A stretch of 64,000 bases of DNA, taken from positions 9,457,575 through 9,521,574 of the forward strand of contig NC_135563.1 in NCBI RefSeq assembly GCF_964340395.1, read 5' to 3'. The notes under the pieces were generated by a model that was not told the origin of the DNA, made no database searches, and saw only the letters and a list, made by a program, of their open reading frames with translations. The DNA is from Glandiceps talaboti (taxonomy: Eukaryota > Hemichordata > Enteropneusta > Spengelidae). Position numbers and translations under genes: made by a program. Of the stretch, positions 48,508-61,307 are shown in pieces. Each line of letters opens with the position of its first letter. Position 1 is the first letter of the stretch.

Positions 48508-49979
48508 AGAGTTCCGTTGAATAGCCACGTGAGAGCGAACGAGAAACTTTTGGCCAATAGAATTCGACGCGATCCAAAAGATATACAAATGACTTTGACA
48601 GGTATGAAAGAGATTTGGTACGGAAGACAATTATTAAAGTTTGATCACTACAATTCTACTTAGTATTTGGCAATAATTTCTTCCTAATTACAACCGTATA
48701 GGGTTCAATAAAGGCATCCTGAAGAAATGCAAAACGAATCGCGACCTGCGATTTCGACGCTTTGCAAGGATGTTACTTGCAGAGGGCGCCCTCTGGAGTA
48801 ATTTGAAAATAGAGCTAGGTGAAGGTTGTGTGTTTAAAGAGCTGACTCCCCAGACCACTGAAATTATTGAAAAGATATGAAATTGAATAGAAATACAGAT
48901 AGATGCGAGTGACGTGGTGTCTTTCAAACGTTCAATTATTTCCCTGTTCAGAACTTAATTTATAGTTTTTTGCGTGTGTATATTAAATATATCAAAGGTA
49001 CTCTTAGTATCCTACTTACTGATGCATACTAACCATCACTTTCAAATTAATGAACTCAAACCTGTCATTAAGATAGACTTATACTTATAGATGGTTCGAT
49101 GACGTCATTCATTTAACGTATGAAAATGTTGAGGGAATCTTACTTAGTGCAATCAATCATTCTAGCAATGCTAGAAGACAATTTTATACGTCATAGAATG
49201 CATACATCGGCAGTACTTTAACATATACTGCATTAGTCTTATTGATGTTATATGTAAGTATTTTCACTCGAGTAAAAAATCTCAGTTTGTGCCACTTTCC
49301 CAATCTTTAGGAATCCAATGCGAGTGTGACAGATCCAGCTATATTTTAAATTTTTGTTTAAGTCCCGATCCCCTGTGAGTAAATATTCACATCAGAATTG
49401 AAATAAAACTATGATAAATCCATCAGTAGTTCTATTAATATTGTACTTCCGTTATTGAGATTGGATTTTCAGATACACCAAATCATATTATTTGCTTATC
49501 ATCTTTTCAAGCGAAATTCGTCGTGAATAGTTAAACGTATATCATTGCTTCATCATCTTTGTTTTGTCACAATTTGATATTTTTTTGCGAAATGGCAGAT
49601 GAAAACTATTAGAAAGCTGGGAACGTAACAAACAAACGCTTGATGGCATACGGAATATACCCAAAGTCTAGTAAGGGCGTTTTGGAAAGCATCGCCGGAT
49701 GACACGTCTTTCGCGTCTACAAGCATGCGCATACAGACCCAGACAGAAATTGCTGTTCTGTCTATAATGAACAAACAAACAAACACTCAAACGACCAAAT
49801 ATAATTAAAGAAGAGACTACGTATAGTAACATACAACCACACATACAAGTAATAATGAATATCCTGTCAATCAAATAGTAATATATTCTGTTTATATACA
49901 ACAACTACTGAACAATTCGAATAACTTATACATATCAGATGAAAATTGACTATATTCTTTGAGTTTAAATTACTGTTAC

Positions 49980-51046
49980 TCAAACAAGTCTTTCGACTGT
50001 AACTGGCTTTCTCTTCATTTCTTTTTCCTTGGCTTCATTCTGATAGCGATACTGGCCAAGACTATTTATATTGTCTTTGCAGTCATTGTCTATGTATTCA
50101 ATGATGGTAGCAAGTGACTTCTCAAGACGCCTGTTCTTTCTCATCAATGAGAAAACGTCCAACAAGAGTTCCTTGCAATCGCTGCTATCGGATTTGACGT
50201 TCTTAAGGCAGTTCTGTGACGTCTCAACATAGTTCGGTGATATCACCACACAGTCCGAAGACGTTTCCACACAGCCACTTCTCTTGTAAGCACTGTGTCC
50301 TGTGATACTATCCTTAGCTTGTTCTTTGAATTGTCTCAAAGTATTGCTCATATCGGATAGTTCTTTGTTCATTGTTTCTGTATTCTCTGTTACTTCCTGA
50401 ATGGTCTGATACAACTCGTTCCGGTTTCTCTCCAAAGCGATTATATTCGCTTTCAGTTTCATGTTTTCTTCTACTACCATGTTGAATTGCTGACTTGTGA
50501 TATGACGACTGTCAGCATTTTGTGATGTGCTGCATGATGATCGAGTGTCATCCTTTGCCACTACGACATTTCTTATCCATTCCATCATGCTGTTAAACAT
50601 GGCTCCAAGTTGATGTATTTCTTCCTCATGGCTATCATCGCTTTTTTCAACTTTCCGTTGTCTTCGAAAACCCCAGGAACGAGAACGTTTGTAAAGACGG
50701 GAATTCTGCGTTTGTAGTTCTCTGATACGTAAAATGACGTCATCAAACGCTATTTGGAATAAATCCAAACTCCAGTTATTTCTGCAATCGAAAAAGATAG
50801 TTTGTATGAACAATAGCATATGTAGAATGGAAAGATCATTTCAATTATATTTTTGATGATGCAGTGGTTAAAGTCATTCCGCATATGCAATGACCAATGT
50901 ACAGATACATACAGCAGTTATCCGCCATCTTTTAAACTGTCTTTCACGTCAATAACACCATATACTTACCCCGTCATATCTACTCGGTTTTGGTAAATTC
51001 CTTCGACTGAGACGGTTGTTGAACTTCTAGACATATTGTTACGCAT
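49980..51046 (-). CDS. Coiled-coil protein, cluster gene B
   Basis: Exons 51046-50970 and 50781-49980, 292 residues, same phases as A. Basic stretch, coiled coil (with TENTETMNKELSDMSNTLRQ) and three heptads (CVETSSD, CVVISPN, YVETSQN) are all kept. It differs from gene D at only about five positions in exon 2 (for example Tyr for Cys after NSRL, and Arg for Ser before GCVE), fewer than from its neighbours A and C. The intact frame and mixed substitutions suggest a functional gene. Confidence 0.75.
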
Positions 51047-51172
51047 GTTTTGAGTAGACCTCAAGTATCTTGTCTTGTACAACAACTTAAACAACTTAGT
51101 TTTCTATGAGCAGAACGAGTAGACTCTTTGCTTTACATAGAATGTATTTGCAATGTAAACACAACCAAGCGT

Positions 51173-51185
51173 GTTGCCTAGTAAC
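51173..51185 (-). promoter_or_regulatory. X-box (RFX site), gene B promoter
   Basis: GTTGCCTAGTAAC, unchanged, 127 bases upstream of the ATG at 51046. The base two before the CGTG core differs from the other units (AAGCGTG rather than ACGCGTG), while the 13-base site does not. Confidence 0.6.
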
Positions 51186-52707
51186 AGAGTTCCGTTGAGT
51201 AGCCACGTGAGAGCGAACGAGAAACTTTTGGCCAATAGAATTCGACGCGATCCAAAAGATATACAAATGACTTCGTTGACAGGTATGAACAGATTTGGTA
51301 CGGAAGACAATTATTAAAGTTTGATCACTACAATTCTACTTAGTATTTGGCAATAATTTCTTCCTAATTACAACCCTATAGGGTTCAATAAAGGCATCCT
51401 GAAGAAATGCAAAACGAATCGCGACCTGCGATTTTGACGCTTTGCAAGGATGTTACTTGCAAAGGGCGCCCTCTAGACTTTTTTTGAAAATAGAGCTAGA
51501 TGAAGTTTTGGGAATAACCCCTTAACACGTGTGTTTAAAGAGCTGAATCCCCAGACTACTGAAATTGTTGGAAAGATATGAAATTGAATAGAAATACAGA
51601 TATATGTGAGTGGCGTGGTGTCTTTCAAACGTTCAATTATTTCCCTGTTCTTAAATGGGCACAGAAACTGAATTGATAGTTTTTTTGCCTGTATATATTA
51701 AATATATCAAAGGTACTCTTAGTATCCTACTTACTGATGCATACTAACCATCACTTTCAAATTAATGAACTCAAACCTGTAATTAAGATAGACTTATACA
51801 TATAGATGGTTCGATGACGTCATTCATTTAACGTATGAAAATGTTGAAGAAATCTCTACTTAGTGCAATCAATCATTCTAGCAATGCTAGAAGACAATTT
51901 TATACGTCATAGAATGCATACATCGGCAGTACTTTAACATATACTAATTTAGTCTTATTGATGTTTTATGTAAGTATTTTCACTTGAGTCAAAAATCTCA
52001 GTTTGTGCCACTTTTCCAATCTTTAGGAATCCAAAGCGAGAGAGAGATTCAGCTATATTTTAACTTTTTATTTAAGTCCCGATCCCCTGTGAGTAAATAT
52101 TCACATCAGAATTAATTGAAGTAAAACTATGACAAATCCATCAGTAGTTCTAATAATTTTGTACCTCCGTTTTTAAGATTGGATTTTCAGATTACACCAA
52201 ATCAGATTATTTGCTTATCATCTTTTCAAGCGAAGTTCGTCGTGAATAGTTAAACGTGTATCATTGTTTTACCATCTTTGTTTTGTCACAATTTAATTTT
52301 TTTTTGTAAAATAGCAGATGAAAACTATTAGAAACATAGCTTGGAACAAACAGACACTTGATGTCATACAGAATATGAATAAAGTATTCGGAAGTACCCT
52401 TAGTATAAAGGCCGTTTTGAGAAGCATCCGGACGACGGGTCCATAAAACATAAACGCATGCGCATACGGACCCAGACTTAAATTGCTGTTCTGTCTATAA
52501 TGAACAAACAGACGCTCAAATGACCAAATTAATTAATGAAGAGACTACGTATAGTAACATACAACCACACATACAAGTAATAATGAATATCCTGTCAATC
52601 AAATAGTAATATATTCTCTTTATATACAACAACTACTGAAAATTTCGAATAACTTATACATATCAGATGAAAATTTAATATATTCTCTGAGTTTAAATTA
52701 CTGTTAC

Positions 52708-53774
52708 TCAAACAAGTCTTTCGACTGTAACTGGCTTTCTCTTCAGTTCTTTTTCCTTGGCTTCATTCTGATAGCGATAATAGCCAAGACTATTTATATT
52801 GCCTTTGCAGTCATTGTCTATGTATTCAATGATGGTAGCAAGTGACTTCTCAAGACGTCTGTTCTTTCTCGTCAATGAGAAAACGTCCAACAAGAGTTCC
52901 TTGCAATCGCTGCTATCGGATTTGACGTTCTTAAGGAAGTTCTGTGACGTCTCAACATATTTCGGTGATATCACCACACAGTCCGGAGACGTTTCCACAC
53001 AGCCACTGCTCTGGTGAGCAATGTGTCCTGTGATACTATCCTTAGCTTGTTCTTTGAATTGCCTCAAAGTATTTTTCATATCGGATAGTTCTTTGTTCAT
53101 TCTTTCTGTATTCTCTGTTACTTCCTGGATGGTCTGATACAACTCGTTTTGTTTTCTCTCCAAAGCGATTATATTGGCTCTCAGTTTCATGTTTTCTTCT
53201 ACTACCATGTTGAATTGCTGACTTGTGATATTACGACTGTCAGCATTTTGTGATGTGCTGCATGATGATCGAGTGTCATCCTTTGCCACTACGACACTTC
53301 TTATCCATTCCATCATGCTGTTAAACATGGCGCCAAGTTGATGTATTTCTTCCTCATGGCTATCATCGCTTTTTTGAACTTTCCGTTGTCTTCGAAAACC
53401 CCAGGAACGAGAACGTTTGCAAAGACGGGAATTCTGCGTTTGTAGTTCTCTGATACGTAAAAGGACGTCATCAAACGCTATTTGGAATAAATCCAAACTC
53501 CAGTTATTTCTGCAATCGAAAAAGATAGTTTGTATGAACAATAGCATATGTAGAATGGAAAGATCATTTCAATTATATTTTTGATGATGCAGTGGTTAAA
53601 GTCATTCCGCATATGCAATGACCAATGTACAGATACATACAGCAGTTATCCGCCATCTTTTAAACTGTCTTTCATGTCAATAACACCATATACTTACCCC
53701 GTCATATCTACTCGGTTTTGGTAAATTCCTTCGACTGAGACGGTTGTTGAACTTCTAGACATATTGTTACGCAT
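52708..53774 (-). CDS. Coiled-coil protein, cluster gene C
   Basis: Exons 53774-53698 and 53509-52708, 292 residues, intact. It shares with gene A the Gln after RRQRKV, IRSVVV, SRNIT, KLRAN and AHQSSGC, where B and D have Glu, IRNVVV, SRHIT, KLKAN and AYK-SGC. Elsewhere (heptads CVETSPD, CVVISPK, YVETSQN) it follows B and D. It is therefore intermediate. The third heptad is followed by Phe in place of the Cys found in the others. Confidence 0.75.
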
Positions 53775-53900
53775 GTTTTGAGTAGACCTCAAGTATCTTG
53801 TCTTGTACAACAGCTTGAACAACTTAGTTTTCTATGAGCAGAACGAGTAGACTCTTTGCTTTACATAGAATGTAATTGCAATGTAAACACAACCACGCGT

Positions 53901-53913
53901 GTTGCCTAGTAAC
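53901..53913 (-). promoter_or_regulatory. X-box (RFX site), gene C promoter
   Basis: GTTGCCTAGTAAC, unchanged, 127 bases upstream of the ATG at 53774. Confidence 0.6.
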
Positions 53914-55423
53914 AGAGTTCCGTTGAGTAGCCACGTGAGAGCGAACGAGAAACTTTTGACCAATAGAATTCGACGCGATCCAAAAGATATACAAATGACT
54001 TTGACAGGTATGAAAGAGATTTGGTACGGAAGACAATTATTAAAGTTTGATCACTACAATTCTACTTAGTATTTGGCAATAATTTCTTCCTAATTACAGC
54101 CGTATATGGTTCAATAAAGGCATCCTGAAGAAATGCACACCGAATCGCGACCTGCGATTTCGACGCTTTGCGAGGATGTTACTTGCAAAGGGCGCCCTCT
54201 AGACTTTTTTGAAAATAGAGCAAGATGAAGTTTTGGGAATAACCCCTTAACACGTGTGTTCAAAGAGCTGAATCCCCAGACTACTGAAATTGTTGGAAAG
54301 ATATGAAATTGAATAGAAATACAGATAAATGTGAGTGACGTGGTGTCTTTCAAACGTTCAATTATTTCCCTGCTCTTAAAGGGGCACAGACTGAATTTAT
54401 AGTTTTTTTTGCGTGTGTATATTAAATATATCAAAGGTACTCTTAGTATCCTACTTACTGATGCATACTAACCATCACTTTCAAATTAATGAACTCAAAC
54501 CTGTAATTAAGATAGACTTAGACTTATAGATGGTTCGATGACGTCATTCATTTAACGTATGAAAATGTTGAAGAAATCTCTACTTAGTGCAATCAATCAT
54601 TCTAGCAATGCTAGAAGACAATTTTATACGTCATAGAATGCATACATCGGCAGTACTTTAACATATACTAATTTAGTCTTATTGATGTTTTATGTAAGTA
54701 TTTTCACTCGAGTAAAAAATCTCAGTTTGTGCCACTTTCCCAATCTTTAGGAATCCAAAGCGAGTGTGAGAGATCCAGCTATATTTTAAATTTTTGTTTA
54801 AGTCCCGATCCCCTGTGAGTAAATATTCACATCAGAATTGAAATAAAACTATGATAATTCCATCAGTAGTTCTATTAATATTGTACTTCCGTTATTGAGA
54901 TTGGATTTTCAGATACACCAAATCATATTATTTGCTTATCATCTTTTCAAGCGAAATTCGTCGTGAATAGTTAAACGTATATCATTGCTTCATCATCTTT
55001 GTTTTGTCACAATTTGATATTTTTTTGCGAAATGGCAGATGAAAACTATTAGAAAGCTGGGAACGTAACAAACAAACGCTTGATGGCATACGGAATATAC
55101 CCAAAGTCTAGTAAGGGCGTTTTGGAAAGCATCGCCGGATGACACGTCTTTCGCGTCTACAAGCATGCGCATACAGACCCAGACAGAAATTGCTGTTCTG
55201 TCTATAATGAACAAACAAACAAACAAACACTCAAACGACCAAATATAATTAAAGAAGAGACTACGTATAGTAACATACAACCACACATACAAGTAATAAT
55301 GAATATCCTGTCAATCAAATAGTAATATATTCTCTTTATATACAACAACTACTGAAAAATTCGAATAACTTATACATATCAGATGAAAATTGACTATATT
55401 CTTTGAGTTTAAATTACTGTTAT

Positions 55424-56490
55424 TCAAACAAGTCTTTCGACTGTAACTGGCTTTCTCTTCATTTCTTTTTCCTTGGCTTCATTCTGATAGCGATACTGGC
55501 CAAGACTATTTATATTGTCTTTGCAGTCATTGTCTATGTATTCAATGATGGTAGCAAGTGACTTCTCAAGACGCCTGTTCTTTCTCATCAATGAGAAAAC
55601 GTCCAACAAGGGTTCCTTGCAATCGCTGCTATCGGATTTGACGTTCTTAAGGCAGTTCTGTGACGTCTCAACATAGTTCGGTGATATCACCACACAGTCC
55701 GAAGACGTTTCCACACAGCCACTGCTCTTGTAAGCACTGTGTCCTGTGATACTATCCTTAGCTTGTTCTTTGAATTGTCTCAAAGTATTGCTCATATCGG
55801 ATAGTTCTTTGTTCATTGTTTCTGTATTCTCTGTTACTTCCTGAATGGTCTGATACAACTCGTTCCGGTTTCTCTCCAAAGCGATTATATTCGCTTTCAG
55901 TTTCATGTTTTCTTCTACTACCATGTAGAATTGCTGACTTGTGATATGACGACTGTCAGCATTTTGTGATGTGCTGCATGATGATCGAGTGTCATCCTTT
56001 GCCACTACGACATTTCTTATCCATTCCATCATGCTGTTAAACATGGCGCCAAGTTGATGTATTTCTTCCTCATGGCTAGCATCGCTTTTTTCAACTTTCC
56101 GTTGTCTTCGAAAACCCCAGGAACGAGAACGTTTGCAAAGACGGGAATTCTGCGTTTGTAGTTCTCTGATACGTAAAATGACGTCATCAAACGCTATTTG
56201 GAATAAATCCAAACTCCAGTTATTTCTGCAATCGAAAAAGATAGTTTGTATGAACAATAGCATATGTAGAATGGAAAGATCATTTCAATTATATTTTTGA
56301 TGATGCAGTGGTTAAAGTCATTCCGCATATGCAATGACCAATGTACAGATACATACAGCAGTTATCCGCCATCTTTTAAACTGTCTTTCATGTCAATAAC
56401 ACCATATACTTACCCCGTCATATCTACTCGGTTTTGGTAAATTCCTTCGACTGAGACGGTTGTTGAACTTCTAGACATATTGTGACGCAT
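55424..56490 (-). CDS. Coiled-coil protein, cluster gene D
   Basis: Exons 56490-56414 and 56225-55424, 292 residues, intact. The first residues are MRHNMSRSS (His for Asn). Almost identical to B; unique changes include Ala in KSDAS, Tyr in QQFYMVV and Pro in DCKEPLLD. That Pro lies at the start of the C-terminal helix and could shorten it. The reading frame also stays open upstream of the ATG (to about 56865), but this extension is not open in the other units, so I keep the shared start. Confidence 0.75.
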
Positions 56491-56616
56491 GTTTTGAGTA
56501 GACCTCAAGTATCTTGTCTTGTACAACAACTTGAATAACTTAATTTTCTCTGAGCAGAACGAGTAGATTCTTTGATTTACATAGAATGCATTTGCAATGT
56601 AAACACAACCACGCGT

Positions 56617-56629
56617 GTTGCCTAGTAAC
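56617..56629 (-). promoter_or_regulatory. X-box (RFX site), gene D promoter
   Basis: GTTGCCTAGTAAC, unchanged, 127 bases upstream of the ATG at 56490. The upstream CCAAT box of the other units is CCAAC here (about 56676), so the X-box outlasted its neighbour. Confidence 0.6.
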
Positions 56630-57287
56630 AGAGTTCCGTTGAGTAGCCACGTGAGAAGGAACGAGAAACTTTTGACCAACAGAATTCGACGCGATCCAAA
56701 AGATATACAAATGACTTCGATGGCTGTTTTGAAAGCGGATGTAACTTGACAACGCGACAGAGATCTAGTGTGGAAGATAATTATTAAAAGTATGATCAGT
56801 ACTTTTTCATTCAGTATTGGCAATAATGTCCCCGTGTTCAATAAAGTATTAGCGTTATAAAACAAACGGCAACCGATTTATATATAGTTACCCATAAATT
56901 CACTGTAAAAGGACTTTCATTTACAAAGGGCACCCTCTACGGTATCATGTCACTTTGGCGCCAAGTAAAATTCGTGCACTTTAGTGAGTTCACAGTCACT
57001 GCCATAAGCATCGTTTAGCCAGCCTACTCACACATTGGCTCGATTTTGTACAATTGGTAATACATCATGTTTGGCCACATATAACTGTCATTTAACTATG
57101 AAGGTTTAAACAATACATGTACACCAGTGGATTCCCTTTTAGTAACCCTGGTTACAATTTGTTATATAGATAGGTGGGACAAAGAGACAGCGAAAACCAG
57201 CATTAAACAGGTCAGAAAAAGGTTAAAGCTGTGTGTAAAAAAAATAAACTCAGGTAAAGCGAGAAACCTAATTAAAAGTAAAGCCGT

Positions 57288-57950
57288 TACTTTTGACCAA
57301 TAGAATTCGACGCAATTAACAAGATATCCTAATGACTTTGTTGACTGATTAAAAAGCGGAAGTAACACCGCAAAAGTCCGAGATCTGATGGGTAAGATAA
57401 TTATTAAAGTTTCATCACTACCTTACCGTCCAATATTTGTAACAATAGTATCGTAATAACACGGTTCGATAAAATTATGGTAAACAACAGCACACCGATT
57501 CGTTACTTACCTGTGATTTCGCTTTTCAGTTGCCAATGGCACCCTCTGGTGTGAAAAGTGTAATCTCCGCTGTCCAATTTTAAAAGTTGAAAACATATAA
57601 CGTCTCAAGAATAACTATTAAAAGACGAAAGTACCAAGACTACTGAAAGTGTTGAAAAAATATTATGAAATTGAATGGAAATAAAGATAAATGTGAATGA
57701 GGTGATTTCTTTCAAACGTAGTTATTTCCATTTCCCGAAAGGGATACCAAGTACAAGCTGATATTTTACGTTTTGGACATAAGTTTCGTGGCCTATTTAA
57801 AAGTTACTCACAGTGTTCTACAGCATACTTAATCACAACTTCCAATTGACTGAACTGAAATCCGGTATTCAGATATAACTTATAAATGATACGATGACGT
57901 AATTTATTATACGTATAATAAAACACATATGATTAACATAGCTATTTTAT
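57288..57950. repeat. Decayed fifth unit (upstream flank only)
   Basis: CTTTTGACCAATAGAATTCG at about 57290 matches the promoter-distal flank of the four units (for example 53953). It is followed by diverged matches: GATAATTATTAAAGTTTCATCACTA, GGCACCCTCTGGTGTG, a GAAATTGAATGGAAATA segment and CTTTCAAACG. No exon is present. It is an older relic, or the ancestral flank that gave rise to the array. Confidence 0.6.
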
Positions 57951-58854
57951 GACTCCAGTTATCCAAATTAACTTTTCCTTTCGACATATATACTTATTTT
58001 TATTTGTGGTTTTAATTTTTGTTTTGGTTAATAAATATCATTCAATCAATTCAATCAAACGACCATACATATGTTACGAGTCACAGATCTAAATTATATC
58101 CATTCAGGATATTGTGGTTAATTTTCATTGTGAACTCTAAATTGAAGTCAAAAAGCATTTAAACTTTGTATGTACAGTGACATTCCGTTGAGTAACAACA
58201 TAGGTCCTTGACATCTCAATATCGCTATTTCGGAATTGTTTGTACCAGGTTCGATTGAAGTGTCAACAAGTTTTATTATGACATGGCTATTTTGTGGTCT
58301 TTGAGATATGAACTTGTATTACTAATCTATAGAAGGTGATTGGATATTAGATCTCAGATGATGTCTTTCATAAGACTTAAGAATACGTCATACTCTAAGA
58401 ATAGAGATTTTATGTAAACTTTGAAATGTATTTAAGTTGGGGTTTTAGCCCATCTCGGTGGAAGCGGAGACGGAGATTGGTCATGTAATAAAATCAACCA
58501 AGTGGTTAGCTTGGCGTTCGTTCAACCAGATACGTATGTTTCGTTGTGAGTTCTAATCAACACTGTCAAAGTCGGTACGGTACCTCGTAGAAGAGATGGT
58601 TCGAGAAGAAACTAGTTGGTCGGCTAATTCAACGTTATAGTCTTAAATGGAACAGACTGACGATTGGAACAGCAGTGCCAGTGAGTACTTCCCCATTTGA
58701 ACATTAAACAGCGATAAACCCCTTAGGCAGGGAGACCTGTGAATCTATTTAGATCCTTAGGTTGAAAGGTTAAGCATTAAAAAACGAGTCGGCTTCTCAC
58801 CCCCGCCTCGAGGATAGAAAGACATATTGGAACGATTCACGGAATCTACCAGTT

Positions 58855-58929
58855 GACACGTTAGCTCAGCTGGTTAGAGCACTCTGACTAGTGTTTAGGG
58901 GGACGTGGGTTCGATTCCTACATGTGTCA
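58855..58929 (+). tRNA. tRNA-like gene, probable pseudogene or SINE head
   Basis: Acceptor arms GACACGT and ATGTGTC pair over 7 bp (one G-U). The D stem is GCTC/GAGC with an AGCTGGTTA loop, and the T arm is GTGGG-TTCGATT-CCTAC. The discriminator is A, and TTTT follows at 58931. The internal A box (TTAGCTCAGCTGG) and B box (GGGTTCGATTCC) are good. The anticodon arm is poor: CTCTG against TTTAG has two mismatches, and C replaces the near-invariant U33. The putative anticodon, UAG, would be a Leu tRNA, which should have a long variable arm, absent here. I favour a tRNA pseudogene or a tRNA-derived retroposon head. Confidence 0.5.
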
Positions 58930-59405
58930 CTTTTCTTTCCTCATTTATAACAAATACACAGTAAGCCGATCAACAGCGTTTCACATACAAGTACGAAAGA
59001 ATACCCTATCAATCAACTATTAAGTAATATATTCTGTGTATATACAACGACTACTGAAAACATGAATGATAAATTATTGAGAAAAAAATACTAAAATCAT
59101 TAATTATTCAAATTGCTCATGAAAAGTACTAGTTTTGTATTCCAACAGTTACTATTTGTAGAAACAAAAATGTATGTGCCCTTGGTGGTTTTCAATCTGA
59201 AATCTGGTGTTTTAAAATGACTGTTTTCAGTTGAAGACTATTTTTATTCTGTCTTCTATAATATGTATCAATACAATCGTAGACATACGCATCTGCAACC
59301 CCATACTCTAATATGTGAACAGATGTTCAACCGTTACAAGTCTATTTCCTCTGCCGAAGTCTTTCTTTTTATTTTATTTTTGGTGCCACGCCTAGGAAAG
59401 ACACA

Positions 59406-61259
59406 ATGGGTGATGACTCTGCTTGCCGAAATGTGACAGTAGTACTGTTGTTATACTGGTTAACATTGGCCACTTTCATCATTTTCGGTTTAATGTATTT
59501 TGAGAAAGGTGAGTGCATTTATTGTAACAAAGTCATGTGTTGTCATTGTCATTCAAAAAGCAAACAGCGTATAGTTCCAAGGTATCAAACCAGGCCAGCT
59601 TTGTCATATGGACCATCGGACATCGTGTTTACATGAAATACTAAAGTAAAGTTGGACTTCAACTCGAATACTAAAGTAAAGTTGGACTTCAACTCGAAGA
59701 TGTATGTGTTTTAGCACTATTGTGATATTCGTGTCACATTTTACATGTAAATACCATTTATTTCCAAGTAGCCTAGAAAGCAGATTGTTCAATAAGAGAG
59801 TACTGTTCTGCTTTTGTGAAGTAAAAGAAATATCAAGCAGAAATTCACAGGATAACAAATACCAGCATGTATATTTTGATAGATTGAAATGTGAAAAGAA
59901 AATGAAATGTCACTGCAAATGTTGCTTTTGTCATAAAGGTGAATGCCGTTCTTGTGATAATATGAACATGGCATGGAAACTTCAATCCAAATCAACACTG
60001 TCTACAAGAAAGAAAACAACGGATATGACACTGACTACCAAGAAGCCAACATCGATGGTTTCAACGGTATTCACACCGACTACCACGAAACCAACTATGG
60101 TACCATCTACGGTATTCACACCGACTACCACGAAACCAACTATAGAGTTATCTACGGTATTCACACCGACTACTACGAAACCAACTATGGTACCATCGAC
60201 GGTATCAACAACGAGTACCAACAATCCTTTGATCAACATTGAAAGCACTGCAGGTTGGTGAAAACTGAAATTAGCAAACTGAATTGCTATGAAGCAAATT
60301 TCTTATTTCACGAAATGTAAAATGTCACAATCCCTGAAGGGGCAGATAACATCAGGCCCGATGTAAACTGAATGCCTCCCATGAGGACAAAGTTTTTTTT
60401 ATTAGCTTCAACACACATTATCAGATTGCAAAATTCTGAGCTACCATACATGTTATTATTTATTATTTTATTTTTTGACTTTATTTAAACTCGATAAACT
60501 GTTCAGCCAAAGGCTCTTCTTGTCGAGAAAAAATATACAATATATACATTAAAAATACCAAGACGTAAAAATGCAAACGAATAAAACGAATACAAAAGGC
60601 TGTAAAATGGCAAAAGCCAGAAGAAAAACAAGACGACTACAAATCTAACGAATTTTCTAAAAGATTACAAACATTTACGTTTAAAAGACTCAAGGGTTAT
60701 AGGGCTACACACTAAGCGTGTATTAAGAAGATATTGTCTGCTTTCTGAAATCGATGGCTTCGTGTGTTACATATAAGCAAAGAAATACACTATGTATATT
60801 TTGCGATTGAAATTCGTGTATTAATTTTCATTACTAGCATTATGGTTAAATAATATTCTCAATTCAGCTTTCTTTCTTTTGAAATTAAGCCACAACATTA
60901 ATTTTCATTCATATATGTTAACTTGACTGGTTCGGACTCTTGTCAATGTAAATCTTAAATTATAAAAAGTGTAACTTATAGATTCGTCTCTGTTGTTGTG
61001 GTCTATTATGTACCTGATCAAAAAAAAACGTTTCCATATCATTATGTTGTACTTTTATTGAGGCACTGATTGATATCATTTTCAGGTGACCCTATTTTTT
61101 TCTGTTTCTTATTACTCGACCGACCCAAATTTTCAGCTTTGACATCGAGATAAAAAAAAAATATTTTAATTTTTGCCCGCCCCCTGACATATTGCGAGAA
61201 AGTGCCATCTCTGGTAACAATAAGTAGGTGTCCGGACTGTCGATGTTATCTACAGTCAT

Positions 61260-61307
<48 letters not shown>

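Larger units (their letters stand above)
46379..57000. repeat. Four head-to-tail 2.7-kb units, each with one gene
   Basis: The marker (C/G)AATCCAA(T/A)G begins units at 46379 (A), 49311 (B), 52027 (C) and 54751 (D), spaced 2932, 2716 and 2724 bases. Coding exons, the 188-base intron, promoters and most flanks align throughout. The 3' flanks of B and D are almost identical (49614-49770 and 55050-55205); C has a diverged version and A a more diverged one. No transposon ends bracket the units, so unequal crossing over is the likely cause. Confidence 0.95.

Noticed and set aside
58008-58060. LINE 3' tail (AATAAATATCATTCAATCAATTC)
   Set aside because: Resembles the AATC-tailed end at 640-700, but too short and without coding sequence to annotate.
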